This document shows, in pieces, positions 19,315 to 28,323 of a stretch of DNA of 64,000 nt. This stretch comes from Pollutiaquabacter aromativorans (lineage in GTDB: Bacteria > Bacteroidota > Bacteroidia > AKYH767-A > 2013-40CM-41-45). Made by a program: the position numbers and the translations under genes. Location: contig CP185379.1 of assembly GCA_049177215.1 (NCBI GenBank), positions 1,426,001 through 1,490,000 on the forward strand. The letters run 5' to 3'. Numbering within the stretch: the first letter of the stretch is position 1; each line of letters begins with the position of its first letter. The notes under the pieces are model-generated. The model saw nothing but the letters and a program-made list of their open reading frames with translations. It was not told where the DNA came from and did not search any database.

Positions 19315-22300
19315 ATGTACTCAGTGAAACACACCAACTTCGACAGTAATCGCAAGTCGATCTGCCTTTGGCATGTTATGCCCTTGCAGTGGATCCTGTT
19401 GCTCTTCTTGTTTTTCGGACAATTCAACAATTCATTTGCACAAGCTACCGTAACAGCAAGCGGAACCTGGTCCACGGCGACCTGGAGTCCTGCAGCGCCT
19501 GTTGCCGGTCAAAGCGTGATCGTGAATGTAGGTTGTACGCTGACCGTTGATCAAAGCACCTTTCCGATCAATGACCTGACCATTAACGGAGTCGTGATCA
19601 TATCGAATACCGCGGTCAGTATCATGACCATTGGTGGCAATATCACGGTCAATGCTGGTGGTCGGTTAGAGAATAATGGCGTTATCGAGTTCACAACCGC
19701 TGGAAAGAACTTTACCCTTAACGGTAATGCCACCTATGTACATAACCCGAGGAACAACGCGCTGCTGGATGAAAGTATCTTTGAATTGAGCAATGAGGTC
19801 TTCTCCGCTACCAGTAATCTCATCATTCAAAAATGGTTTGACCCATCCGTACCGCTCGGTAGCGCTGACCGCGTACAGTCTTCCATCTTCGGAAACGTTA
19901 CCCTCAGCGCGCCCATCGGTGGACCTGGCAACTGGGATCAGGATGGCTGCTTTGCACTACCGGTTTCCAACCGGATCAGGGGTAAACTGACCGTTACCGA
20001 AGGCACCATCGTGATGGACGACGGGACCGGCAACACCAGCAACCTTGCATTGGGTGATGTGGACATCCTCAACAACGGCAACATCGTCTTCCAACGCGGC
20101 CAGAACCGTTCGCTGACGATGACTTCCGGCAATTTCAACCTCAGCAACAATATCGCCGCCAGGACTACAACCGTCATGGATACGTCGTTCGGTGTTCTCA
20201 ACTGGACCATCAACGGTAACATGACGATCAACGGCAACTTCAATGCTGTCTTCGGCAATAACTACAGCACGGGGGCCGATATCCGAGTTACGGTGAATGG
20301 AAACCTGACGATCGGAGCCGGTATTTCGCACTTCGTGAACAAAGCGGATGCGCCTTTGCGTGTCACCGTAAGCGGCACCACGACGCTGGCCGGCATGAGC
20401 GGTGGTACCTATTGTACTTTCATCGAGGGTGGTAATGGCAACCTCAATTTCATCACCAACAATCTTGTGGTGAGTGGTGGGCAGAATTGGTATTTTGCAG
20501 GTAATCCAGCAGCAGGATTGCAGGCAAAAGGAACGGTTAATGTTACAATAAATAATGATTTTAACATCTCGGGAGTTGCAAATATTCATTTTGCATGGGC
20601 TGATTCGATGATAAATACAACCACGATTATAGTTTCCCGTGATCTAAACTTAACTGGGAGTGGAACACTTATCGCATCCACCACTAATTCGGCACTAATT
20701 TTTCGAGTATTAAGGAATTGGAATCATTCGTCTGGTAAATTTATTGGGCAGAACAATCCTAATTGTTCAGGAGCTGCCAGTATCAATGTTGGCGTTAACT
20801 TCACTTTTAGTTCAATCGTCTCCACTGATGCTTTCATTGGAAATCGGGGGAACGGTACCACAACAATACAATGTAGCGGTAACTGGAATGTCCTTAGTTC
20901 AGGATCTGCATCTGGGCAAGGTGTTATTGGAGTAGATGGATCTGCATCTTCATTAACTTTTAGTGTGACCGGAAACTTCGTCCAGAATGGCGGACGTTTC
21001 ATTGGCTCGGAGCGCGGTAGCGGCAACATCAATATCACCGTAAATGGTATTCTGGACATGAATGCCGGTACCTTCCGGGGCATCCTGAATACTACCTATT
21101 CCGTTCCCGCTAACGCGACCTTCCTGGCAGGCAGTATTGATTATGACGGCGGACTGTTCAGTGTCTATCATGCCGCCAACAACAATGGCTCCGCAGGCAC
21201 CATGTCAGTTCTTGGAAACTGTAAAGTGAATTTTGGTGCGGTCAGCGATGAGTTCTATTTCATCGGGATTCCACAGGTCATTCCAGATGTGAACACACTC
21301 ATTTTGAACCTCACCATCTCCGGAACGCTGACTATTAGCGGTGCCAATGGCAAATTTGTGTCCAGCGAGGCCGGGAATACGGAGACGATCACCATCGGCA
21401 ACATCAACATCTCTAACGGGCGAAACAGTTTCAATGGTGAGCAGGGCTCAACTTACAGTAATGGGCACCTGGTCAACCTGACAGTCAATGGCGCTGTCAA
21501 CATCAGCGGTGGAACCACCTTCTTGTCAGCATTCACCTTCCCGATCACTGCTACTATCAACGGTGACATCACCATCACCGGTGGAGACCTTTCGATCAAG
21601 GGTGACGCCAACTCGACCATTTCCAATGTGAACGTACTCGGCGGCTTCTTCATGTCCGGCGGGAATTTCTACTTCCACAACAACGCGTCTGTTCCCGTGA
21701 GCAGTTCGATTAATATGACGGTTAACTCGAATGATGATCTGGTGGGTGATTTTGTCCATACCGCCGGGAACATCTACTTTGACAATGGAAACCCGTCCAG
21801 CAACAATCTGAAGCTCTTTATAAAAAGTCCGAGTATCACTTGGTCAGGAAGTGGTCAGATTACGACGAGTAATCCCGGTACAGGAACAACCAATGGCTAT
21901 ATCATTTTTAACCGTGCCGGTACGTCCACCTTTAATCGATCTGGCAACCACTTGATTCAGCAAGTTTATATGACCGTGGAGTCCGGCAATACGCTGGACC
22001 TTGCAATAGGAGACATTCAATTGGCCAGCCATCCTAACCTGGCCGGATTGCCTCTTTTCCTGATGGTGAACAACAACGGGGTACTGAACATGCGTACCAA
22101 CAAGTTGTTCTCCAACGCGCTCGAAATGTATTCCGGCATTTCCGTACTGGGTCGTGTTCGCACCCAGAACGTGAACGGTATCTATGATGCTACAACGAAT
22201 GCCAGCTTCTCTACAACAGTGGACGATAGTCTGGACTACTACCTTTCGTCTGGCTCGACGGTTGAATATAACGGTGTCGATAATCAGATTGTATCCGGAG

Positions 22301-23598
22301 TCGGGCTTGGCCGCGCCCGCAGTATGCAGCATCGTTATGGCAATCTGGAAATCAATTTCGGCGGTACCGCCAATACGGAGTTCGTATATCCAACCAACGC
22401 TCCAAATGATTCCGCGGTATGGGTACGCGGAAACTTGCTGTTGACCAATGGCGAATTGAACCTGGACAACGATCACGTCCCTTCGAATAGCGGCGGTCGA
22501 ATGGTATATGTCGAGACCAGTGCAGCAACGGGAATACAACGTACCAACGGCTATATCCGTTCGGAAACCGAAGATGGATCGGGGCGTTTGAAGTGGAATA
22601 TCGCTGCAAGTACCGGCGCGCATGTGGTTCCTTTCGGTTATGACGCGAGCAACTATATTCCGTTCACGTATAATATGGCTTCGGGAAGTACGGGAAGCCT
22701 CTACGCGGCAACCTATCGTACGAACGCAGCCAACCTACCCTATCCGCCGACGGTCACACATGTTCGGAATAACAGTAATGTGGATAACAGTGCCAACACG
22801 GTTGACCGGTTCTGGTATCTCCAGGTCAGTGGTACCACTACGAACGCAGCCTTGACGTTTGTCTGCACACCTTCCGAGCTCGGATCCATCGCCAGCCCAC
22901 GGGCTCAGCGCTGGGTTGCACCTATGGTTTCCTGGACCAATCCGCCTCCCGGCACCCAGAGCAATCCGGCATCCAATTCCGCGCTTGCAACAGGCGTAGG
23001 AGTTTACAATAACTGGTGGACGTTGGCGGGAGCCAGTAACCTCCTGCCGATCGAATTGCTTGCATTCGAAGGTAAATGCGAAGGCACTGCCGTGGTGTTG
23101 CGATGGGTCACTGCTTCCGAAACGAACAACGACCACTTTACGCTTGAACGCTCCGCTGATGGAATCAGCTGGGAAACCCTCGCGATGCTCCCCGGAGCCG
23201 GGAACAGTACTGTTGAACGGTACTACAGTTTCAACGACAACCAGCCTTTGCCGGGTATCGGATTTTACCGGTTGACGCAAACGGATTTTGACGGTGTGTA
23301 CGAGGTCTTCGACCCGATCAAAGTCCGCAGTTGTGAAACCCTGCACGACCTTACCGCTGTAGTGACCGGTTCCATCGGTTACAAAAAAGAACTGCTGGTA
23401 GAAAGCCCGGATGCCGGTAACTACCAGTTGGAGTTGCTTGGATCTGGCGGTCAGTTGCTTTGGAGCGCCGAACTTAGTCTCATTGCGGGTTTCCAGCGTA
23501 TCGAATTACCGACCGACCGGCTAGCCAGCGGTATCTATTTTGTCCGGTTAAACGGTGAAAAAGGAAGCCTCAGCAGGAAATTCGCTGTTCAGCAATAA
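19315..23598 (+). CDS. Large T9SS-secreted repetitive beta-solenoid adhesin
   Basis: About 1427 residues. A long polar N-terminus precedes a strong hydrophobic stretch (WILLLFLFFGQFNNSFAQ), so the signal peptide could also start at the in-frame ATG at 19378. The body is a run of loose repeats of the form 'GNITINGG...NVTVNGNLTI', rich in Asn, Gly, Thr and Ser, which suggests a beta-solenoid. From about residue 1245 there is the module that often precedes sorting domains in this phylum (LLPIELLAFEGKCEG...LRWVTASETNNDHFTLERS), and the last 75 residues form a type A T9SS sorting domain ending YFVRLNGEKGSLSRKFAVQQ. Function unknown, probably adhesion. A stretch near 20.48-20.97 kb is noticeably more AT-rich than the rest. 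Confidence 0.82.
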   Translation: MYSVKHTNFDSNRKSICLWHVMPLQWILLLFLFFGQFNNSFAQATVTASGTWSTATWSPAAPVAGQSVIVNVGCTLTVDQSTFPINDLTINGVVIISNTAVSIMTIGGNITVNAGGRLENNGVIEFTTAGKNFTLNGNATYVHNPRNNALLDESIFELSNEVFSATSNLIIQKWFDPSVPLGSADRVQSSIFGNVTLSAPIGGPGNWDQDGCFALPVSNRIRGKLTVTEGTIVMDDGTGNTSNLALGDVDILNNGNIVFQRGQNRSLTMTSGNFNLSNNIAARTTTVMDTSFGVLNWTINGNMTINGNFNAVFGNNYSTGADIRVTVNGNLTIGAGISHFVNKADAPLRVTVSGTTTLAGMSGGTYCTFIEGGNGNLNFITNNLVVSGGQNWYFAGNPAAGLQAKGTVNVTINNDFNISGVANIHFAWADSMINTTTIIVSRDLNLTGSGTLIASTTNSALIFRVLRNWNHSSGKFIGQNNPNCSGAASINVGVNFTFSSIVSTDAFIGNRGNGTTTIQCSGNWNVLSSGSASGQGVIGVDGSASSLTFSVTGNFVQNGGRFIGSERGSGNINITVNGILDMNAGTFRGILNTTYSVPANATFLAGSIDYDGGLFSVYHAANNNGSAGTMSVLGNCKVNFGAVSDEFYFIGIPQVIPDVNTLILNLTISGTLTISGANGKFVSSEAGNTETITIGNINISNGRNSFNGEQGSTYSNGHLVNLTVNGAVNISGGTTFLSAFTFPITATINGDITITGGDLSIKGDANSTISNVNVLGGFFMSGGNFYFHNNASVPVSSSINMTVNSNDDLVGDFVHTAGNIYFDNGNPSSNNLKLFIKSPSITWSGSGQITTSNPGTGTTNGYIIFNRAGTSTFNRSGNHLIQQVYMTVESGNTLDLAIGDIQLASHPNLAGLPLFLMVNNNGVLNMRTNKLFSNALEMYSGISVLGRVRTQNVNGIYDATTNASFSTTVDDSLDYYLSSGSTVEYNGVDNQIVSGVGLGRARSMQHRYGNLEINFGGTANTEFVYPTNAPNDSAVWVRGNLLLTNGELNLDNDHVPSNSGGRMVYVETSAATGIQRTNGYIRSETEDGSGRLKWNIAASTGAHVVPFGYDASNYIPFTYNMASGSTGSLYAATYRTNAANLPYPPTVTHVRNNSNVDNSANTVDRFWYLQVSGTTTNAALTFVCTPSELGSIASPRAQRWVAPMVSWTNPPPGTQSNPASNSALATGVGVYNNWWTLAGASNLLPIELLAFEGKCEGTAVVLRWVTASETNNDHFTLERSADGISWETLAMLPGAGNSTVERYYSFNDNQPLPGIGFYRLTQTDFDGVYEVFDPIKVRSCETLHDLTAVVTGSIGYKKELLVESPDAGNYQLELLGSGGQLLWSAELSLIAGFQRIELPTDRLASGIYFVRLNGEKGSLSRKFAVQQ

Positions 23599-23692
23599 CC
23601 TTTTAATTGCCAGAGCGCCGGATACAATTTTTTCAGCCCTCGCACGTCTTACTTCTAATGTTGCTTTCCTCCAACAAGGTTGAAAGCGATTG

Positions 23693-24862
23693 ATGCTTGT
23701 GCCGGTACATTCCGAACCAATTCAAGGCTACCGAATTCATTGGGCTGACAGTATCCTGGAGGCGGGAATCGCTTCCGAATGGACATCGTTCCCATCGTCC
23801 TCGACAGACACCCTCGATGCCGGTTATCTCGCAGCCCTGGAACAAGCGCAACCCGGAGATCTGAGTTTCCGGTATGGTCTGCTTTACTACCGGGATGATG
23901 GTCAACCTGTAGCCCGTATCGCCCTTCAGGTACTTAATTTCACTTCCAGGAATTTTAAGTTTCCAAAAACGACCTGGAAAACACTACTGGCCATGATCGC
24001 GCTGCGTTTTCGGCGCTTCCGGGTAATCATGGCTGGTAACCTGTTTTCCGTCGGGAAGCCCATGATCGATTGTCCCGACGAAGATCATCTTCCCGCGCTA
24101 CTGCAGGCAACCGAAATCGAAGCCCGACGGTTGAACTACGATCTACTCTTGTTGAAAGACTTGCCGGAGTATTGGCACGAATCAGTCTTTGAGAACGCAG
24201 GCTATCATCCGTTCGAGGCGGATCTGACCATGCAACTATCGCTGCCGGCTTCCTGGAACTCCTTTGACGATTATCTGCACGCTCTTACAAAGAAATACCG
24301 CCAACGCGCAGTCAAGATCCGACGATCCGGATCCCTCCTGGAACGGAGATGGCTCACACCAGCGGAAGTCCGAACCGGCGCAAATGCGATCAATCGATTG
24401 TTTCGGTCGGTCCAGGAAAAGCAGGTGGTACGGATGGGAATAGTGGATGTACGCTATTTCCTCGCGTTATCTACGGCGCTTGGCGATCGCTTTCGCATGC
24501 TTGGGTATTTCCTCCAGGACCGGCTCGTGGGGTTCGCCTCGTATATCCGCCATGGCGACGAATTGGAAGTTCATTATATCGGTATGGACTATACAGTAAA
24601 TGCCACCCACCAACTCTATTTCAACATCCTGCTGGACGGGATCGAGCATGCAATCCGTGACCGATATGCTAAGCTTGAACTGGGTCGAACCGCCCGGGAA
24701 GCCAAGGCTGTTTGTGGCTGTCAGCCACACCCCTTCCGGGACCGATATAAAACCCGAAACGCAGGGATCCAGCGGCTCTTGAACCGGATGGCCGCAAGTT
24801 TCACCGAAGATGAAGGAGCATCGTGGCAGATCCGTCATCCGTTTGGCGAAAGGATGATATAA
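23693..24862 (+). CDS. FemAB/GNAT-like acyltransferase-fold protein
   Basis: A 389-residue cytoplasmic protein. The C-terminal half has the layout of the FemAB-like/BioF2-like group of the GNAT superfamily: SFDDYLHALTKKYRQRAVKI, then DRFRMLGYFLQDRLVGFASYI, HYIGMDY and LELGRTAREAKAVCGCQ. Relatives have been proposed to transfer amino acids or acyl groups in peptidoglycan or lipid modification. The start is ATG 23693; a TTG lies directly before it. The gene stands alone between an adhesin and the B12 riboswitch, so the context does not help to assign a substrate. Family confidence is moderate, substrate unknown. Confidence 0.65.
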   Translation: MLVPVHSEPIQGYRIHWADSILEAGIASEWTSFPSSSTDTLDAGYLAALEQAQPGDLSFRYGLLYYRDDGQPVARIALQVLNFTSRNFKFPKTTWKTLLAMIALRFRRFRVIMAGNLFSVGKPMIDCPDEDHLPALLQATEIEARRLNYDLLLLKDLPEYWHESVFENAGYHPFEADLTMQLSLPASWNSFDDYLHALTKKYRQRAVKIRRSGSLLERRWLTPAEVRTGANAINRLFRSVQEKQVVRMGIVDVRYFLALSTALGDRFRMLGYFLQDRLVGFASYIRHGDELEVHYIGMDYTVNATHQLYFNILLDGIEHAIRDRYAKLELGRTAREAKAVCGCQPHPFRDRYKTRNAGIQRLLNRMAASFTEDEGASWQIRHPFGERMI

Positions 24863-24909
24863 GCCTCGGATAACTATCGTTTTTTAGTTTCCTGAATTGT
24901 CTACCTTGC

Positions 24910-25070
24910 ACCGGAATGCGGTTCCGCCTTCGGCGGATGAAAAGGGAATCACGTGAAAACCGTGAACAGTTCCCGCTGCTGTGAATCCCAATAGAGGTTT
25001 TGCCTTATTGCCACTGTTCCACGAACGGGAAGGCGGTGAAACCGGGATGAGTCAGAAGACCTGCCGTGTT
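24910..25070 (+). promoter_or_regulatory. Cobalamin (B12) riboswitch upstream of btuB
   Basis: The conserved core elements are present in order: AAAAGGGAATCACGTGAAA, then GTTCCCGCTGCTGTGAA, the B12-box-like TTGCCACTG, GGGAAGGCGGTGAAACCGGG, and the 3' signature GAGTCAGAAGACCTGCC. The btuB start codon is about 100 bases downstream. A small hairpin (GCTTT/AAAAGC, about 25084-25099) and a short stem GAGAGTCTC before a T-rich run lie between them and could be the expression platform. TACCTTG at 24902-24908 is a weak promoter candidate. Confidence 0.93.
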
Positions 25071-25170
25071 CGTTAACCATCAGCTTTCGGGTAAAAAGCA
25101 TGAATGGCGAGAGTCTCTTTTCTTTCGTTTCATTCCGCGATTTGCCCGGTGTTGAGTAAAGCATTACTCT

Positions 25171-27351
25171 ATGCACCGGAAACTTACAAGGACAGGTCTG
25201 TTGCTTTGGCTGCTGCACGCATCAGACCCGGTATCGGCGCAGGCGCCGGATACCCTGCAGCGAGAACTCAAAGAAGTCACGATCACCGCGAGCCGTACGC
25301 CGGAACCCATCGGCGCGATCGGGCGGAGTGTATCCGTACTGGACAGACAAGCGATTGAGAATACTTCCTGCACAACGTTGGGAGAGCTCTTGTCGCGTCT
25401 GGCAGGCATTTATCTGCTGGGAGCCGGTCAAACACCCGGTTCCAACCAGACCATTTTCATGCGTGGCAGCAACAGCAATCAGACGGCTATCTACCTTGAT
25501 GGAGTCCGGATAAATGATGTCAGCAGTGTGAACGGTGTTGCTGATCTGAGTGAATTGCCATTGAGTTCACTGGATCGAATTGAAATATTGAGAGGTTCGC
25601 ACAGTACGGTTTTTGGAAGTGCAGCCGTCGGAGGCGTAATCCTGCTGCAAAGCCGCGAGCCGGAAAAAGAAGGCTGGAACCTTCGCCTCGGTACCGGAGC
25701 GGGCATTTTTCGCACCTCCGGAAGCCAATGGAATACGGACATCAATCTGGGTCATCGCTGGAAGAATGGTTGCTGGATATCCGCTTCAACAGAACTGTTG
25801 TCGGTAAACGGCCTGGATGCCACCGTAGACACTACCGATGGAACTTCCGCCATTCCCCGTGACCAGGATGACTGGAAGAAGCAGAACTTTTCCATCGCCG
25901 GCGGTTGGACGTCGGGAAACTGGTCGTCACAAATCAGGTATCGTCGAACCGGTATGCAAACCGACATTGACCGAAGCGCCTATACCGATGACGACAATTA
26001 CACCCTTGATTTCACCCGTCAGTTGATCAGCGGCGAACTTAAGTGGAAAAAAGGCAATTGGCAGGTGGGGCTGAATGGCGGTTGGACGTCCAGCGAACGT
26101 CTCTCGGTGAATGACTCCTCCCGGATCGACCAAACCGGTAACTATGATGGCAATTTTGCCGATGACCGCTATACCGGCCAACAACTGAACGGAGATCTGT
26201 TCGCCCACTATCTCGGTCAATCGTGGAGCATGCTCGCGGGGATCAACGCCTCCAGCGAGCAAATGAATCAGGAACATTTTTACTACAGCACGGCGTTCGG
26301 TTCGGTTTTCGAATCCCGCTCCACACTGGATTCCCTGAACCCCGATGCCCAACTCACCGCACCTTATCTGAAAATCAGGTTGGGTGGTGATTTGGTTTCA
26401 CACAGGTTGCGTCCATTTTCATTGGTCGCCGGCATTCGCTCCGTACACCACAGCAGCTTCGGATCGATCCGGACCTTTGAGCTCAATCCAAGCTGGCAAT
26501 TGGAGGAGAACAGTTTGTTGTTTGCATCCTTTTCGTCTGGATATAATCCCCCCTCCCTTTACCAGCTGTACGCACCGGAAACCTATCAGGCCTGGGACGG
26601 CACCAGCTACACGCCGACCACACGCGGGAACAAGGACCTTACCCCCGAATATTCTCAATCGCTTGAATTCGGGATCCGTCAGCAATTGGCGAGTTCGGAG
26701 TTCAGCTTTTCCATTTTCCGGAACCGTACGGAAGATATCATCGATTACGTTTACCTGTGGAACGCTGCAGTTCCGGTGGATTCGCTCGGGACCGATTGGT
26801 CACGGGACGATTACCGGGGTGACCGATACATCAACATCGGCAACCAAACGGCCTATGGTGCTGAACTATCCGTACGAACGAAACTCAGCAACAAGGCGAC
26901 AGCGACTGCATCCATGAGCATGATCGACGGTTACCTGGACATCAAATCGTCGGACGAACTGCAAACCAACGGGTATACGTTACAGGCCTTCAGCAATGGC
27001 GCCTTCCTATCGGAAGGCAAGCGGTTGCGTGGTTTGATCAGACGCCCTAATACGATGACAGCCGGAATCGAATTGAGCGTCCGGGAAAATCTTGTGTTGA
27101 GCGCACGCGTTCAGTATGTCAGCGCCCGCAACGACAACTACTACGAAGCACTCTATGGCCCCTACGGTGCCTTAGGACGTCGTACCGTTGACGACTATTC
27201 ACTGCTCGACGTATATTTCCATTGGAAACTCTCTCCATCCTTCCAGCTAACCGGCAGGGTCGAAAACCTATTGGATTCCCGATACGAGGAGATCCTTGGT
27301 TTTTCTAGCCGGGGACGCGGGGCTTTCCTGAATCTTCAATATTCCCTCTGA
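25171..27351 (+). CDS. btuB: TonB-dependent vitamin B12 receptor, BtuB-like
   Basis: A 726-residue outer-membrane receptor for cobalamin uptake powered by TonB. It has a short signal peptide (ending near SAQA), a Ton box (EVTITAS), a plug domain with SNQTAIYLDGVRINDVSS and HSTVFGSAAVGGVI, and a 22-strand barrel that ends in aromatic residues (GAFLNLQYSL), as needed for barrel assembly. The substrate assignment rests on the cobalamin riboswitch directly upstream as well as the overall BtuB/CirA-like plug. A small membrane protein follows 54 bases downstream. No btuF, btuC or btuD lies in the window. Confidence 0.9.
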   Translation: MHRKLTRTGLLLWLLHASDPVSAQAPDTLQRELKEVTITASRTPEPIGAIGRSVSVLDRQAIENTSCTTLGELLSRLAGIYLLGAGQTPGSNQTIFMRGSNSNQTAIYLDGVRINDVSSVNGVADLSELPLSSLDRIEILRGSHSTVFGSAAVGGVILLQSREPEKEGWNLRLGTGAGIFRTSGSQWNTDINLGHRWKNGCWISASTELLSVNGLDATVDTTDGTSAIPRDQDDWKKQNFSIAGGWTSGNWSSQIRYRRTGMQTDIDRSAYTDDDNYTLDFTRQLISGELKWKKGNWQVGLNGGWTSSERLSVNDSSRIDQTGNYDGNFADDRYTGQQLNGDLFAHYLGQSWSMLAGINASSEQMNQEHFYYSTAFGSVFESRSTLDSLNPDAQLTAPYLKIRLGGDLVSHRLRPFSLVAGIRSVHHSSFGSIRTFELNPSWQLEENSLLFASFSSGYNPPSLYQLYAPETYQAWDGTSYTPTTRGNKDLTPEYSQSLEFGIRQQLASSEFSFSIFRNRTEDIIDYVYLWNAAVPVDSLGTDWSRDDYRGDRYINIGNQTAYGAELSVRTKLSNKATATASMSMIDGYLDIKSSDELQTNGYTLQAFSNGAFLSEGKRLRGLIRRPNTMTAGIELSVRENLVLSARVQYVSARNDNYYEALYGPYGALGRRTVDDYSLLDVYFHWKLSPSFQLTGRVENLLDSRYEEILGFSSRGRGAFLNLQYSL

Positions 27352-27383
27352 AATCAAGACCTCTCCTACAAAACCAAAAAAAC

Positions 27384-27391
27384 TATCTTTG
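27384..27391 (+). promoter_or_regulatory. -7 box (TATCTTTG) before the DUF6580-like gene
   Basis: A perfect TAnnTTTG 14 bases before the start codon, with no TTG at a proper distance. It may give the downstream gene a B12-independent promoter in addition to read-through from btuB. Confidence 0.4.
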
Positions 27392-27405
27392 TACAGCACC
27401 TTACT

Positions 27406-27930
27406 ATGAACCGTAAGCCGACCTCCACTACAGAAACCCTCTGGATACTCGGGTTGATTCTGGTTGCCGCCGCGACCCGCATTATTCCGCATCCCTTCAA
27501 CTTTACGGCACTTGGTGCCATGTCCCTGTTTTCAGGATCCAGGCTTCAGGACAGCCGGAAAGCCTACTTGCTTCCGTTTGCCGCCCTGTTCATGACTGAC
27601 CTGATTTTGGGATTTCATGCTTCCATTCTCCCCGTCTACCTGGGTTTTGGAATTTACGTTTGGTTGGGTAGTCGAATGCGTAACCGGGAAAGTGTACTGA
27701 AGATTGGTGCCTCGGCCATTACCGGATCGATCCTGTTTTTCCTCTTGACCAACCTCCCGTTCTGGTATGTTGACATTCAACTCTATCCGATGACGCTGGA
27801 AGGGGTTCGACAAAGTTATACCGCCGGACTACCTTATTTCGCCAATCAACTGGCAGCCGACTTGCTTTATGCTGCCGCCTTGTTCGGCATCCATTCCTGG
27901 GTGACCCGGAAATCGGTTGCCCTGGCCTGA
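27406..27930 (+). CDS. Small integral membrane protein, DUF6580-like; candidate B12-linked transporter
   Basis: A 174-residue hydrophobic protein with about five or six membrane segments (for example LWILGLILVAAATRI, YLLPFAALFMTDLILGF, ITGSILFFLLTNLPFW, ADLLYAAALFGIHSW). The stretch HPFNFTALGAMSLFSG is, from memory, typical of the family labelled DUF6580 putative transport protein. Size and topology resemble the substrate-binding (S) components of ECF vitamin transporters. It follows btuB by 54 bases and precedes a terminator, so the riboswitch may control both. A role in moving cobalamin or a corrinoid across the inner membrane is an inference from position and shape only. Confidence 0.65.
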   Translation: MNRKPTSTTETLWILGLILVAAATRIIPHPFNFTALGAMSLFSGSRLQDSRKAYLLPFAALFMTDLILGFHASILPVYLGFGIYVWLGSRMRNRESVLKIGASAITGSILFFLLTNLPFWYVDIQLYPMTLEGVRQSYTAGLPYFANQLAADLLYAAALFGIHSWVTRKSVALA

Positions 27931-27950
27931 AAAACTTCATTTTAAAAAGA

Positions 27951-27974
27951 AACCCAGCCTTACGGGGCTGGGTT
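27951..27974 (+). terminator. Intrinsic terminator of the btuB unit; first of three TTACGG-loop hairpins
   Basis: AACCCAGCC pairs with GGCTGGGTT (nine pairs) around the loop TTACGG, followed by TTCTTATTT. Confidence 0.8.
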
Positions 27975-27982
27975 TTCTTATT

Positions 27983-28029
27983 TCAGCCTTACGGGGCTGA
28001 TTGGAACCATTCAATCTTACGGGATTGAA
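27983..28029. repeat. Two more hairpins with the same TTACGG loop
   Basis: 27983-28000 is TCAGCC-TTACGG-GGCTGA and 28010-28029 is TTCAATC-TTACGG-GATTGAA. Both stems are perfect and differ from each other in sequence, while the six-base loop is identical to that of the preceding terminator. Confidence 0.75.
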
Positions 28030-28323
28030 AAAAGGCTTTACTGATGGTTCAGAGGGGGTGTTCCTGATCGAACACAGTGGGTTTAACGCCCCGTCTAATC
28101 CAAAGGATTGGTCATCGGGAACCTATCCCTTCCAATTGTAAGAATTTCGCGTCTTGCCAATATTTTCACTAAAAATCGACCCTTTCATCGGCAGCTTAAC
28201 CCAAACAATCGCTTACCCTAAAGCCTCATTAGCCCATAATTCACAGCCTTTTACCGAATAAAATTGAAAGCCCGCGGTGTCGGGGTGGATATTTACATCA
28301 CTCCACCGACCTGAAGTCACCGC
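28030..28323. other. Gene-free region before a T9SS protein
   Basis: No open frame of note. A short inverted repeat (AATCCAAAGGATT, about 28098-28110) is visible, followed by AT-rich sequence that probably includes the promoter of the next gene. I could not find a clean -7 box. Confidence 0.3.
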
